A stretch of 64,000 nucleotides of DNA, from contig NC_072892.1 of assembly GCF_027943255.1 (NCBI RefSeq), positions 117,259,792 through 117,323,791 on the forward strand, given 5' to 3'. The position numbers and the translations under genes are program-made. This document shows, piece after piece, positions 11,716-22,625 of this stretch. A model generated the notes under the pieces. It had not been told where the DNA came from. It ran no database searches and worked only from the letters and a program-made list of their open reading frames with translations. How positions within the stretch are numbered: position 1 is the first letter of the stretch; each line of letters begins with the position of its first letter. This DNA comes from Anastrepha obliqua (lineage: Eukaryota; Arthropoda; Insecta; Diptera; Tephritidae).

Positions 11716-13159
11716 TACGCCAACAACCTGTATATGGCCAACATTTGGACATAAATTTCAATGACTTTTGAAGTTAAATCATTTGTGGTTGGTCCTGTAG
11801 ATTTTGAAAATGCACAGAAATAAGGCGAAGAGAAATTCTAGTGGATAAAAAAAGCTTTGTGTGTCACAAGTTTCACTAAATAGAAGGCTGAAAGAATTAG
11901 CGTTCGTTTCTGGTAATTTATGTGAAGAGTTTTCTTTTCTGGACTAATGAAAATTAGAGCTTTATAGAGCAGGAAATGCATTAAGATGGGATCGGAATAG
12001 TGTCTCTCTACTTTCTGCTTATCTTAAACTAGCGCTCTTAGAAAATTTTAATACATACATTTGCACTTTAAATTGGAGAAACAGTGTCAATTTAAGGAAA
12101 ATTCCCGTACTTGTGCAAGCAAAAGCAGCGCAAAAGCAGCGCAAAATAAGCGAAATCACCTCTAGCCAAGCAAATTTCAACCAACTATTTTCTACTAAGC
12201 CCCTGAAAAGGTGACCCAATTTGATGGCAAATTCGGTAGCATCAGCAAAATCCTTTTCCCGAAATAAGTCTGCAGGCGTGAAAGTGCAGTCCATTTGTAA
12301 TGAATGTGGCAACGTCAAGCGGATGATAAATGTGAGCGCCAAAAAGATAGGCTGAGATAGATGATTGGAGAGTAATGGAAGTCGATGGCAAAGATAACGG
12401 AGGCGATGATGATGATGATGATGATGGTGATTCTCTTGCTGGTTGATGTTGATTTTTGCTTTGTCATGTTGATGAGCGGCTTGCGAGTTGAATGGATTTT
12501 GGGCTATATTTGCGCTTATTCGTCAATGCAGTTTACTCAATTCATATGCAAACACAAACATAAATGGAAGTATACCCAGCCGCAAATACACACACACTTA
12601 TGCAGTACGCTGATATTACACATATTGGGGTCAATAGAGTTGAGGGTGCGGGTGATGCAATGCCAGAAAGGGTTGCACTGTGACACACTTTCGTCGCACA
12701 GATTCCAATCAGCCGGTGGGCAGGCATTGTCAACATGCAACAATGCAAACGTTTGCACTTACTGACCAAGTAAATGATGAAGAACTGATTGAATTAGCAA
12801 AGACCGTGTGGGCGAGCTGCAGGGTTAATGTTGCTATGCCGCACCCAATAGTTTCAATTTTATCGGGGTCATATCGTCTAGTAAGAATCTTCATATCAAT
12901 GCAATACCAATAATAAGTAGTTAAGTGCAGTCGAGTATTGATTGAATGCTTGTGGCTAGATTGATTGCATTAATTTATTTTATAATTTAAATTATGTTCC
13001 TGATTTTATCATACAATAATTTTGTTCGGCCTAAAAGATCATAGATCAACATGGAGTAGGATGTTTTGTTGGAAGTTAATACTACTCGTATTGCAAACAA
13101 AAATCTCCACACAGATCAAGATATTCCAAATGGATGAAGAAATCGGTTTCTAACAGGAC
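11716..13159. other. Non-coding stretch with a GAT microsatellite
   Basis: No transposon ends or conserved protein seen. Open frames at 12019-12342 and 12385-12765 have no recognisable motif; the second reads through a GAT repeat and a CACA run. I leave them out as genes. Confidence 0.4.
12404..12426. repeat. (GAT)n microsatellite
   Basis: About seven to eight uninterrupted GAT units, followed by ATGGTGATT. Confidence 0.9.
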
Positions 13160-15065
13160 TAAAACTTGAAAAAAGTTCAGAGTACTTTTTGCGGAAGGAG
13201 GCAAAATCTTTCAGTAGGCCAATGCAACACTGTGCTCCGATTCAAATACTTTCATCAATTTGGCAACGAGGCATCAATGAGGACACCTTTTGTCCAAATG
13301 ACGGCTACGACGTTATCGAAGCAACCAAAAGTTTACAGCCTATACCCAGATACACATTACTCCAGCTACACTAAAAGAAGTTGTCAAAGAAATCAATAAA
13401 ATTAAGTTCAAAACAGTCTCCTAGTTTTGATTTAATAACCGCTGAAGTGCTACGAAATCTCCCAATGAGCTGCGTAATTTACTTGACCAGTTTACTTAAT
13501 AAATGCTTTAACTTGATATACCCTATGATCAGAAAGTACCGGGAATGTTTAAATAAAACAAAGCAGACTTAAATTTCAGCCAAATTTATTATATCTCCTT
13601 CAAAATATGACCCGTCTAAAGCAGCACACATGTACTAACGTTTAACTCAGTCCTCCATGCACCCCTGGTAGGCCGACGACGGGATGGCCTTCAGCTTCTT
13701 CGTCGCATTCTCTTTGATCTCCTCTATCGACTGAAATCTACTTCCTCGAAGTGATAACTTCAACTTGGGAAACAAAACGAAGTCGCACGGGGCCATATCA
13801 GGTGAATACGGTGCTTACACGAAGGTATTTACTTGGAATTTGGTGAAATAATCCAGCACTATTTGGACTCGGTGCGATGGCGAGTTATCATCATGCAAAA
13901 TCCACGCTTCAAAACGGATAAATAATATTCTTTGTTGACTGCCTGGCCCGATGGAAGGTACTCATGGTGCACTACGCCTTGGCAATCGAAGAAAACAGTC
14001 AACATCACCTTCCCGGTACTTTTTGATTATAGGGTATGTGCCAATATACTGGAAATTCGCAGAAGTTATAATAATAGACATATAGGTCAATATCGCTGCT
14101 ACCAGTAATGCCAAAATTATTTGGAAAAATACTATTGGCGCGGCTACTGCCACTTATCGAAAACAATAACTTGATTCCCTTTCATCAATTTGGTTTCAGA
14201 AAAATCACCAAACAATCGACCAAATTCATCGCGTTGTATATTAAGCACCCTCGAAAACACGATGAAGATAAGAAGGCATGCTCCGCCGTTTTTCGTGACG
14301 TGTCTCAAGCATTTCACAAGGTATTGCAATTAGGGTTACCTCAAAAGAGGAACTCGATGCTGCCGGAGGATTCAACGAGGTGCTTTCGTCACATCTCGAT
14401 AACAGGTACCTCTGTGTTACACGAAAATTCCTAGTCTGCTTTAGAAAAATAAACACTGAAGTACCACATGGGATCATCTTGAGGCCTCTGCTGTATCTCC
14501 TCTACACAAGAGACCTAGGCATCGGCAGACAAAATATGGAACTTAAAACGGCGCTACTTGCAGTGCACGATAAATTGAAGGTGTTGATACTAAGCTTCAA
14601 GATGCTGTCAACCAGATTGCTTGCTAAGCCAAAGAGTGTATGACTAAACCAAACAAGGACGGATTTGCGCCTACATAGTATGGAAAGCGCACGTAAAAAA
14701 GAAATGTGACGAGCTCGATTTGAAACTCAAAAAATTGTATTACCTAATTGGTTCGTGCTCTAAAATGTCAACATTTAACAAATCACTTATCTACAAACAA
14801 AATTTAAATCCCGTCTGGACCTTTGGCATCTAATTATGAGGATGTGCAAGCAAAAAGTACATAACTTCCATTGAATGTCTGCAGAATAAGATTCTTCGAA
14901 TCTTCACCGTGATCTTGGCATGTAAACTGTCACTGAGGTGATGAAACAATTTACCACAGCTCACAAACATTGTCTACAAAACCATGTCGACGTGGCTGCA
15001 TCCAGCTTACTTCAGCAACACAAAGTCGGCTAAACCGCGTAAAAGTTGAAGACCTCATGCAAAGC
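13160..15065 (+). mobile_element. Jockey-type LINE, RT part, split by a mariner
   Basis: Plus-strand relic of a Jockey-clade reverse transcriptase. Left part 13189-13520: KSFSRPMQHCAPI, then SFDLITAEVLRNLP and YLTSLLNKCFNLIY. It is cut at 13520 by a 514-bp mariner and resumes at 14037 with VPIYWKFAEVI. The right part reads PKLFGKILLARLLPLIENN and HQFGFRK (14108-14200), KKACSAVFRDVSQAFHK (motif A, D in place) near 14275-14320, and HGIILRPLLYLLYTRDLGIG (motif B) near 14465-14525. An ALLAVHDK remnant follows, with the YADD box deleted. The thumb and C-terminal region continues to about 15060 (LIGSCSKMSTFNKSLIYKQ near 14740-14800). Several frameshifts and stops. The original frame is rebuilt across the mariner, which proves the nesting. 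Confidence 0.8.
13521..14034 (-). mobile_element. Internally deleted mariner inside the Jockey LINE
   Basis: A 514-bp deletion derivative. The ends are inverted repeats, CCCTATGATCAGAAAGTACC on the left and CCCTATAATCAAAAAGTACC inward from the right, flanked by TA (13519-13520 and 14035-14036). The minus strand carries the C-terminal half of a mariner transposase: KVMLTVFFDCQG with HHEYLPSGQAVNKEYY near 13940-14020, LHDDNSPSHR (second D) near 13890, PYSPDMAPCDFVLFPKL (third D) near 13770-13810, and SIEEIKENATKKLKAI then YFEGDIINLA near 13590-13740. The N-terminal DNA-binding half and first catalytic D are missing. Excising it with one TA restores the flanking RT frame. Confidence 0.85.
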
Positions 15066-15189
15066 ATTATTTGTTTTTCGTACATTATAACGTCTCTGTA
15101 AAGGGTATAAGGTGCGTTAGCGAAACAAAAAAAATCACCTTATTGACTGGCACTACAACCATTTAAGTTATTACATCAAGTTCTATTTA

Positions 15190-15740
15190 ATCTAGATGTT
15201 CCTTGCCTCAAGTTGGGAATTATTGGAAGCCAATTCTTTCAGTAAATTTTCCGCCTTCCGGGAAAATTTCAGAATATAAGCAGCAGGAACATTCTTGATT
15301 TCATTCGGATCCATTTGATCTTGATGAAAGATGTGCAGTCTTGTCTTTGTCAAGGCATTAAAGATTCCAAATATGCGCTGTGGTTTCATCATCCTCCAGA
15401 CAGAGTCGTCGACCCGGTTTCATTTCCAATGTGAATTTATGAGAGAAGGTATTTTATAGTGACCTGTCAGAAACCAACTATTTTCCTTATGCCTACATAG
15501 CGCATATTATACAGTTATCTTTTGTATTTAAAAGGTCTTATTAGGCTTTTGGCTCGACGAAGTTCTTGTGTCACTTCGCAATAAGTAATTCCTTAAGTAA
15601 TCCCCCAACTACTATATTTACCATGCAATTAGCTTCTGCCCAGTGGACAATATGGTTCTGGGCTTTGAAAATCTGCAGCTTACCCCGCTCTAGCGAGCTC
15701 ATCAGCAATTTCATTGCCTAATATTCTAAAGTGAACCGAA
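15190..15740 (-). mobile_element. I/Jockey-type LINE C-terminal fragment
   Basis: Minus-strand fragment read in order from 15740. It contains the end of an RNase H domain (HFRILGNEIADELARAG, matching the usual W-P-G-H-x-G-I-x-G-N-E-x-A-D pattern), then VNIVVGGLLKELL near 15600. A zinc-knuckle segment (CLEDDETTAHI, near 15390-15400) follows, then ALTKTRLHIFHQDQMDPNEI to RKAENLLKELA at 15192-15355. That is the usual end of an I-type or related LINE ORF2. Frames shift at least twice and the knuckle's later Cys/His residues are lost. 5' truncated. Confidence 0.6.
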
Positions 15741-16149
15741 GTCCAGCAAAGTAGAATTTAATTTTTTGCACTAATATTTTATTAAGAGCGTTTTTAACTT
15801 ATCAGCTATGTGGTACACACAAATGTACAATAACAACAACGACGTGATCCCAATATCTATCTGGTTCAATTCAATGGTCCGTTCTGTTCGGTTTGCGCTT
15901 CATCATTAGCTTGGCAGCACAGTCTATGGTAATTGGTAGCACTGACAAGTGAATGTATACATGAATTTATATGCAGTAAATTGGAAAGATATTTCCAGAG
16001 ATAAATTTAGCTACGCTGTGAAACATAAGATCATATTCACCCATAAAATTTTAATTGATTAGCTCTTGAAAAACTGTAAGACGCCAATTTTTAGTTGAAA
16101 TATCTCGGAATTTTGAGATAGTAAATAATTTCGCTAATTAATCGACCTG
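15741..16149. other. Non-coding spacer between two LINE fragments
   Basis: AT-rich, no ORF or repeat recognised. Both flanking fragments carry the same RNase H segment, so this is not simply an insertion in one element. Confidence 0.35.
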
Positions 16150-16345
16150 CTTGCTGACAACATGACCCTGATATCTTGGTACCCAGCAAGAAGGTGTTCC
16201 TCAACGAATATATTTGTTATTGTGTGAGTCTGTGGAGCACATAGGCTTGGCCGGCTGTGCGTTTCGAAGTAGTGCCACCTCATAGGCATTCTCTGCCGCA
16301 AATTCATATACCAAGATCTCCGCTTGAAATACTGTGGGATAAATC
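16150..16345 (-). mobile_element. LINE RNase H fragment
   Basis: Short minus-strand relic. FQAEILVYEFAAENAYEVAL (near 16290-16345) matches the second acidic motif of LINE RNase H (S-V-F-Q-A-E-x-x-A-I). CWVPRYQGHVVSKQVD near 16150-16200 matches the W-V-P-x-H-x-G motif, in the correct order and spacing after deletion. Too decayed to place in a clade. Confidence 0.45.
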
Positions 16346-16459
16346 ATCTAATCAGTATTGATCCTTTAAACTTTAGCCCAGTGGCACTCTTACTAGGACA
16401 TGGGTGTATACATGTATATGAATACCAGACTGCCGACTCAGAATGTGTTATGAATTACT

Positions 16460-16625
16460 TGGTGTTGTTGTTGTTATTGTAGCAGCATAAACATTCTGCT
16501 GCAGTGACAGTCCTTGGTCGAGTATAAATACCGGTAGTTCCGGTAATGAGAACCTACTGCCATGGGCCCGATGTCCTGTCTCCCAAAGCGTCTGATCTAA
16601 AGTAGATATCACGAAATTTCTGGAC
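16460..16625. repeat. Candidate dispersed fly repeat (GTTGTTGTTATTGTAGCAGC type)
   Basis: The block starts with TTGTTGTTGTTATTGTAGCA, then CTGCTGCAGTGACAGTCCTT and a paired CCGGTAGTTCCGG. I have the impression of a common dipteran repeat with this layout, but no second copy in the window confirms it. The minus-strand open frame 16448-16732 across it looks incidental. Confidence 0.3.
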
Positions 16626-16739
16626 GTCTTAAGCGCAGCAGTCAACGCATCACGCATTTGCACTCCAGAATTACCTATGAATCTCATAACTATTCCCCTA
16701 ACGGACTGTGAAATTGCCGATTCTTTGGTCAAAAATATG

Positions 16740-17320
16740 GCTAAGTCTTAATGATATTGCGGTAGGCTCCTTCTCAACCATGATAGTGAAGAGAGGTATT
16801 CCTATCAAAGCACTGAGCGCGCCTATCGCCTCTGTAATGCCAATTGCAGCAATTTATTTAATTTCGCTTTTAAAGTCCTTTGCCTAGTTTTAGGAAGTAT
16901 AGGTGACTATTACTATGCAAGCAAATAATCGTAAGTCATTTTGGACGATTTAACCTGTCCTTTAACAAAAAAAAAGGTGTGCAGGCGAAAACGACTTTTG
17001 TTGCCTTGTTGCTAACGACATCTAAGTGAGTATTCCATGTGAGGATCCTGTTTAGCAGCAAACACAAATATATGGCTTCCATAGAAAAAACTGATATTTG
17101 CACTTACTTGGGTCGGTTCGAATATGGAAATTTCCTCTTTCGCGTGAATGGTACGATGATTGTCTTTTGTGGGTACTTAGAAAGTCCTTCATTGTCGCCC
17201 CTTTTCATACCGGGAAGTTGTTATTGAAGTTAAGTATTTACAAAAACTCTGAAAGCTCAACAAATTATGTTTAATTAAAATTAAAATTATTTGCTATGTC
17301 CACTGATCAACTGATGTCTA
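16740..17320. other. Non-coding stretch
   Basis: No recognised gene or element. The open frame at 17039-17227 has no motif. Confidence 0.4.
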
Positions 17321-17622
17321 CGGCCGCCGTAGCCGAATGGTTGGTGCGTGACTACCATTTCGAATTCAGAGCGAAGGTAAGTTCGAATCTCAGTGAAAGA
17401 TGAAAATGAAAGAAATTTTTTTTCTAATAGCGGTCGCCCCTCGGCAACGATAAACCTCCGATTGTATTTCTGCCATGAAAAGAGATCCTCATACAAAAAT
17501 ATCTGCCGTTCGGAGTCGGCTTGAAACTGTAGGTCCCTCCATTTACGGAACAACATCAAGACGCACACATCAAATAGGAGGAGGAGCTCGGCCAAACACC
17601 CAAAAAAGAGGGTACGCTGATC
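17321..17622 (+). mobile_element. tRNA-derived SINE, most complete copy
   Basis: The 5' head resembles a tRNA of the long-variable-arm (Ser/Leu) type. An A-box-like GTAGCCGAATGG at 17329-17340 is followed by a B-box-like AGTTCGAATCT near 17382. These are internal RNA polymerase III promoter elements. The body then runs through CTAATAGCGGTCGCCCCTCG, TATTTCTGCCATGAAAAG, TCTGCCGTTCGGAGTCGGCT, AGGTCCCTCCATTT and AGGAGGAGCTCGGCCAAACA. The same body occurs at 27.0, 38.8, 47.8 and 56.8 kb. The antisense open frame across it (17287-17595) is not a gene. 3' end decayed (GTACGCTGATCGCTG). Confidence 0.8.
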
Positions 17623-18465
17623 GCTGACTAAACATAATACAATTTTTGTTTTATGGTTGCGTTAGAAAACCAATATTCTATTTAATTCCTTTGTCTAAAT
17701 TTGTGATTAATATTAAATTAAAATTCACAAAGCCGAGAGCTGACAATGACATTGTTGCAACAAAGTTATACTCTGCTGATGGGCACTTGAAAATAATTAT
17801 GTTGATGAGCGGCATTATTCCTACGCACCTGCATGGCTGTGTGTGTGCATGTGCACACATCTTTCTACAGTACTTAAATGCACCCGACAGCTACAAAGAT
17901 GCATATTTTTTAATTATAGATATTCTTTACAAGTACCATCCTTCCCATCTGTCGGACTAGGTATGTGAATATACCCTCGTATGCTTTGGCCTAATGAAGT
18001 CGATCAACGTGATTATCCAGCGCATTTTCTTCATTATCCAATGAAAAAGCAAAAACAGAAACAATCAATGACTACATTTAATTGGGAAAGTGACAATAAT
18101 TAAAACAACATTCCACCTCGATGATGATGACGGTGTAAATTGAATTTTCAAATTAATCTCACCAGAAAAAAGGGCATTCGACTTACAAATTCACAAATCG
18201 TTATGAAAGAAGCAATAACAAAAATTCGGGTTTGTAAATATTTACTACATTAGGACGGTCTCAAAAAATAAATTTCCCAAGAAAGTAGAGAAAAAATAAA
18301 AATAAATATGATTATAATGTTATTTTTGTTTTGTTTTGTTGTTTTTTTATACTTCGGGATTTCAGAGCTAAAATAAGTAATGGTTTTTTTTTTTATTAGT
18401 AAAGTAAAGTAATTAAATATTTTTCAATAAAAATTAAAATAGCAGATTAAATAGTTGAATATTAA
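17623..18465. other. Non-coding AT-rich stretch
   Basis: Contains a GTGTGTGTGC run near 17840. The open frames here, 17646-17960 (plus) and 17678-17860 (minus), show no conserved motif. Confidence 0.4.
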
Positions 18466-19265
18466 CCCTTTAATGCATAAATTGAGCCGTTTTCTTTGAA
18501 GTCCATATTGTGTTACATGGAAAGTCCATTTTATATTATATGGAGATATTCAAGGGCTTGCATTTGAATGTTCTCAAAAATATTGGAATATGTTAAAGCA
18601 CTGATTTTATGTTTTCTTAATATTAAATTGATTTAAATTTATAATGTAATCATTTTTTAAGTGTGATTAACAAAAATGTATACTTTTAATGTCTTCATAA
18701 GGACTTACACCGCCTTCAAAGTCAGCAAAGTAAAAAATTTGAAAGTGGTGTAAGTCCATTTTGACAAAAAATTAGTTAATGATAAAAACAATGAAAATTG
18801 TAGCACATTTTTTGGAAAAGTTTATAAATAAAAAGTTGATAACTAATTTTTTGTCAAAATGGACTTAGGTTAGGTTGAAACGGTTGCCCTGTGTCTCTCA
18901 TAGCCCATTGTGATGCTGCGTGGGGAGTTTGTTCCTATCTCTCCTAAAACATGTTTCCAACTCTTCAACTCTCCAACTTGTTCACCCAGAATAGTAAAAA
19001 TGCGTCTGGATAGAGCAGGACAGTGGCACAGTAGGTGCGAGATTGTCTCGTCCTCATCGAGATAACTTCTACAGAAGTCATGTGTTTGCACACCCATTCT
19101 TTGGGCGTGTCTACCTATTAGGCAGTGCCCCGTTATGACTGAGATCAATGTGCTAAGACTGTGTTTATTTTGGCTTAGCAGAGATTCTGTGCGTTTAGCA
19201 TTAAGAGTCGGCCACAAAAAAGGACTTACACCACTTTCAAAGAAAACGGCTCAATTAATAAAGCG
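18466..19265. mobile_element. piggyBac-like foldback MITE, interrupted by a LINE end
   Basis: Flanked by TTAA on both sides (18462-18465 and 19266-19269), with ends CCCTTTA and, read inward from the right, CGCTTTA. TTAA targets and CCY-type ends are piggyBac hallmarks. The outer arms pair over AATTGAGCCGTTTTCTTTGA (left near 18480, right complement ending near 19257). Inside, AAGTCCATTTTGACAAAAAA at 18753-18772 has its exact complement at 18847-18866. The motif GGACTTACACC-CTTTCAAAG recurs three times in alternating orientation. No transposase. A 354-bp LINE end interrupts it; without that, the MITE is about 440 bp. Confidence 0.7.
18868..19221 (-). mobile_element. I/LOA-type LINE C-terminal end nested in the MITE
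   Basis: Minus-strand, open over 18870-19217. It reads LNAKRTESLLSQNKHSLSTL, then ISVITGHCLIGRHAQRMGV, a Cys-His block (C-RSYLDEDETISHLLCHCPAL) and GEIGTNSPRSI, ending in a stop at 18870. This is the C-terminal tail after RNase H in I/LOA-type LINEs. It is flanked by a 7-bp direct repeat GGACTTA (18861-18867 and 19222-19228), a target-site duplication. 5' truncated. A longer member of the same family is at 46.5-47.5 kb. Confidence 0.8.
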
Positions 19266-19269
19266 TTAA

Positions 19270-19875
19270 AAAATTGTTTCACGGAGGAAATAGCTTTATT
19301 TAATTATTTGTACGACATATTAAAAGAAAAATATTGAAAAAGTTTTATATTTTGGATTTTTGTTTTTGCGGAACCATATAAAAAACTGATTGGCAAGTAT
19401 GGACAGCAGTTGAAAAGGGGAAAAATTATAATCCGAAAGATGAATACATCGACTCCATGAAAACATTTTTTTTTTTTTGAAAAATTACTTCAGTTTTACT
19501 CTTTTTTTGAAAATCACTCGTACTTGGACTTTACTTTTTCACCGACTTGCACAAAAGTGAGCTTATTTCAGAAAGTCTACCAGACAATTTTTTTTACGTT
19601 TTATTATTGCTGACTATATATGTATTTGATGGATTAAAATAGTTTGAATTATTTTAAAAAAATCATTTTCGAAATAATATTGAATCAAAAATTCATTACC
19701 ATATATGGGATCATAAGCGGTAAAGATTTAAAATTTTTTTTTTTAATTATTGATTAATTTTTTACCCCTGAAGAAATTTGGTTTTCGAGCCATCCTAATA
19801 TACAAATATGGGCATTTCCATCAGAAGGTTCACCAAAGTTGAAAGTTAATAAAATTGCATTGTTTTAGTATAGTT
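19270..19875. other. AT-rich non-coding stretch
   Basis: No gene or element recognised; several homopolymer T runs (19468-19478, 19735-19744). Confidence 0.4.
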
Positions 19876-19877
19876 TC

Positions 19878-20010
19878 TTAGAGCAAAGGTGGTGCAAAAT
19901 TAATCATCCTAGCGGAGAATTTATAAGTTTTTGCAAATGACATCGTACGTCAATCATATTTGACTCTTGCGAAATAGAGAGCTGCAGCACACAAACAAGG
20001 AAGCAATGGA
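19878..20010 (+). repeat. MITE relic, GGYGCAAAATTAATC family
   Basis: Starts GGTGCAAAATTAATCATC at 19891 and continues with TTTTTGCAAATGACATCGTA CGTCAATCATATTT. Nearly the same internal block occurs at 26377-26412, and the terminal motif recurs inverted at 26474-26492. So this is one arm of a small dispersed element. The other end is not visible here. Confidence 0.55.
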
Positions 20011-20159
20011 GCGCCTAAACCTCTGCTGATTCCAAAAAATTTGTACTAATATAAAATATCATCATGGAAAAAACAGTCACGTGCGACATGTCCCGTGCGC
20101 CAGTGATTCGAATTTAATTAAAAAAAAGCATAAACAATTTTAACCGGTGATACTAAATT

Positions 20160-20545
20160 AAAAAGGTTTAATGCTTGCGTCAAAACAGTGCTGCTTTATG
20201 GCTCCGAAACTTGGTTTTTAACGGTTTATATTACACAGAAGTTGCATTCTGAGACAAATTTAAAAAATATGGTGGTCGAGAACAAATAGCAACAACAACC
20301 AATTGACGAAGCAATTATGAAAATTAAGTATGATTAGATCGGCCACTACTTACGCAAACCTTTGAACGAAATAACGCATGCCGCCTTGGAACGAAACACG
20401 CAAGGAAGAAGAAATAGGGGTCGACCAGAAACAACATGGAAAAGGACAATCAACTGAGAGACGAGCAAATCATTCAGCGAACTAAGAGCTTTATCACGCG
20501 ATAGAAATAATTGGACATCTTTTGTGACCAGACTCAGTTCCTGAA
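20160..20545 (+). mobile_element. LINE 3' end (WIGHTLRK family), decayed
   Basis: Plus-strand relic of the C-terminal end of a LINE reverse transcriptase. It reads VKTVLLYGSETWFLT near 20180-20225, then IGHYLRKPLNEITHAALERN near 20337-20400, then a GRRNRGRPETTWKR stretch near 20400-20450, and ends near 20542 with WTSFVTRLSS and a stop. Same domain and order as the fragment at 10.05-10.75 kb. About 130 codons, 5' truncated, one internal stop and a frameshift. Confidence 0.65.
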
Positions 20546-22002
20546 TAAATATGTACACATGTGTTTATATTTTTTAAGCATATCAATAATAAATAATAAT
20601 AATAAATATTTTATGCTCAGCATTCCAAAATTCATCATCTTTTAGCATTACCGCTTTTTGTAAGCTTTGGCCTGCTGCCCGTGGAACCTCCAAGCATCTC
20701 GTTCTTTACCCCAAGTTTGGTGTTATCTTTCCTCCTCCTCTAGTTTTGAAGATTGTGAATGAGAGCGCTTCCCCCTGTCTTACTCTTACATTGCAACATG
20801 GAAATTTTGCATCTTCTTCTTCTCCTTGCTTGACACGATAACCGTTTAAGCGATCTTGACCGAAATATTGCCTCAAACCGGCGTTTGAATTATTGGCCGC
20901 GACAACCACTTCAGTTTTTGTCCCGTGCGAATGCTTTCACTTTTGTAATTATCTTCAAAATTAAAAATTTCCCAAAATCAACTTTAACACCAATTATAGG
21001 TCTAACTAATAGCTATAAGTTACGCATATTAAGAAAATTAAAAGAAAAATATGATTTTAGATGACAATTTTTCTCAGTTTGAATATCCGACACGATGGAA
21101 ATGCCCATATACGAATACAAGAATATCCGCACGCGCTTTTGCTCATTTGGCAAAGTGAATTGAGAGTAGACAACAGCATCAAGCGACTTCACCAACTTCA
21201 TACCACCACGACGACAACAACACTCAACTTTATAATTGCATCATAAACACTTCATTAAAATATTAAAATTATTATCTAAATTGCTGGCGAACGCCCAATG
21301 CGCATTAGCGGCTGCCATCTGCTACAGCTTTGCTGGCTTTGCATCTGTTGTTCAACACTCGACTGCAGCTGCCGCAAATGAAAAAAAAAATACTCACAAA
21401 GTCATATAGAACAAAATGCAAGGAAGAAAGTGGAGGGAGAAACACAAATCGCAACTGCCGTAAAACACTTTTGTCATTAAACTTCAACCACCACAATGCG
21501 AGGCAAACGATGCGGCAAACAGGATGCCCAAGATCGTCGTCGTCGTCGTCATCCGCACCATCAGCAGTCAAAAGTACACACACACACACACATCCCACAC
21601 ATGAAAATATATTTATACATACATACGGGTTGCACATTAATAAGAGTGCATATAAATTTGCAAGCAATTCATATGAGTTTGTGGCACTCACTCCTACACA
21701 CCCGCACGCTCATACGTATTTACATATCCACATATTTACACATGCATTTATCCACATATGTATGTACGAATGTGCGTTCTACGCGGAGAAAGCCAACTTT
21801 GCATAATCAGAAACTGAAAAGCATCTAAAAAAATTGTATACACATCCATTTGCACTAAGCAGTGGGTGTGTGTGTGTGTGGATTGAAGGAAGTGCAGAGT
21901 GATGACAGTTGCACTTAACCCGCAGGTTCACTTAAAATAGTAAGTACAATAGAACAAATTGCAAATAAAATATGGGCATCAACAAGCCCACTTTTCAGGA
22001 TC
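20546..22002. other. Non-coding stretch rich in microsatellites
   Basis: Includes an AATAAT run near 20588-20606, (CGT)n at about 21533-21550, (CA)n at 21574-21591 and (GT)n at 21866-21880. Open frames at 21305-21828 read through these repeats and have no conserved motif. The minus-strand frame 20706-20909 is not recognised. Confidence 0.45.
21533..21591. repeat. (CGT)n and (CA)n microsatellites
   Basis: Six CGT units in a row near 21534-21550 and about nine CA units at 21574-21591, 25 bp apart. Confidence 0.85.
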
Positions 22003-22357
22003 TTCTTCTTTTTGATTGGCGCGATAAACGCTTTCGACATTTTGGCCGAGTTGAACAAAGCGCGCCAGTTGTTTTCTTTCTTATGCTAACGGCGGCCAGT
22101 TGAATACACCAAGTGAAGCCAGGTCCTTCTCTACCTGATGTTTCTAAAGCAGAGAAGGCCTTCCTCTTCCCCTGCTACCCCCAGCTAGTACCGCATCGAA
22201 TACTTTCACAAACGGAGCGTTCGTATACATTCGGACGATATGACCCAGCCAACGAAACCGTTGGATCTTCATTCGCTGTGCTATGTCTATGGCGTCGTAA
22301 AGCTCATACGGCTCATCGTTCCATCGTCTGTGATACTCTCAGTCACTAACGTGCAAG
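22003..22357 (-). mobile_element. RTE LINE 3' end fragment
   Basis: Minus-strand, 5'-truncated copy of the last 350 bp of the RTE element at 32.4 kb. The tail-proximal TTCTTTTTGATTGGCGCGAT is at 22009. The C-terminal codons for the GRGRPPLRWKDQVEKDL-like and SNWRRLARER-like segments are decayed at 22060-22200, and the DDIGIAQRIKIQRLRW-like region lies near 22235-22300. About 85% similar by eye. Frames are broken. Confidence 0.75.
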
Positions 22358-22429
22358 GGTGATGTCAATTGGACATCTTAGAGCTAAGATTCGACGCCGT
22401 TTGAAATTTTTTTCGGAGATGCCATGAAA

Positions 22430-22625
22430 GACCGATATTATGTGAACCATTTATTAACGATTCTGGGCCCTAAGGCGAATATCGAGCAAGCCATTCGTGA
22501 GATAGGGTTAAAAACTCTCACCAATACCTTGAATTTGAGTTAAAAAGGATGATCTACTACGAAACCAGCCACAGTAGCCATTGAAATAAAGTCGTGTTTC
22601 ATAAATAATGGAAATGTTTGGTCTG
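22430..22625 (+). mobile_element. Relic of a DUF4817-type transposase C-terminus
   Basis: Plus-strand. KANIEQAIREIGLKTL (near 22470-22515) matches the segment before the C-terminus of the mariner-like transposases at 0.98 kb (DANITEVIHEIPIEAL) and 36.7 kb. A decayed SRGSHLNEVVFHK-like ending follows near 22565-22600. No terminal repeats identified with certainty. Confidence 0.45.

Noticed and set aside
12385..12765. 126-codon frame starting with a methionine run
   Set aside because: The methionine run is the GAT repeat read as ATG; the rest has no recognisable domain.
16448..16732. 94-codon minus-strand frame as a gene
   Set aside because: No domain; it spans a candidate dispersed repeat and a GTT/ATT simple run.
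17321..17395. A functional tRNA gene
   Set aside because: A- and B-box-like sequences are present but the cloverleaf is degenerate and continues into a repeated SINE body.
17287..17595. 102-codon minus-strand frame (MAELLLLFDVC...)
   Set aside because: It is the antisense strand of the tRNA-derived SINE; similar frames appear wherever the SINE lies.
21305..21828. Overlapping frames up to 158 codons on both strands
   Set aside because: They read through CGT and CA microsatellites; low-complexity serine/histidine or aspartate runs are artefacts of the repeats.
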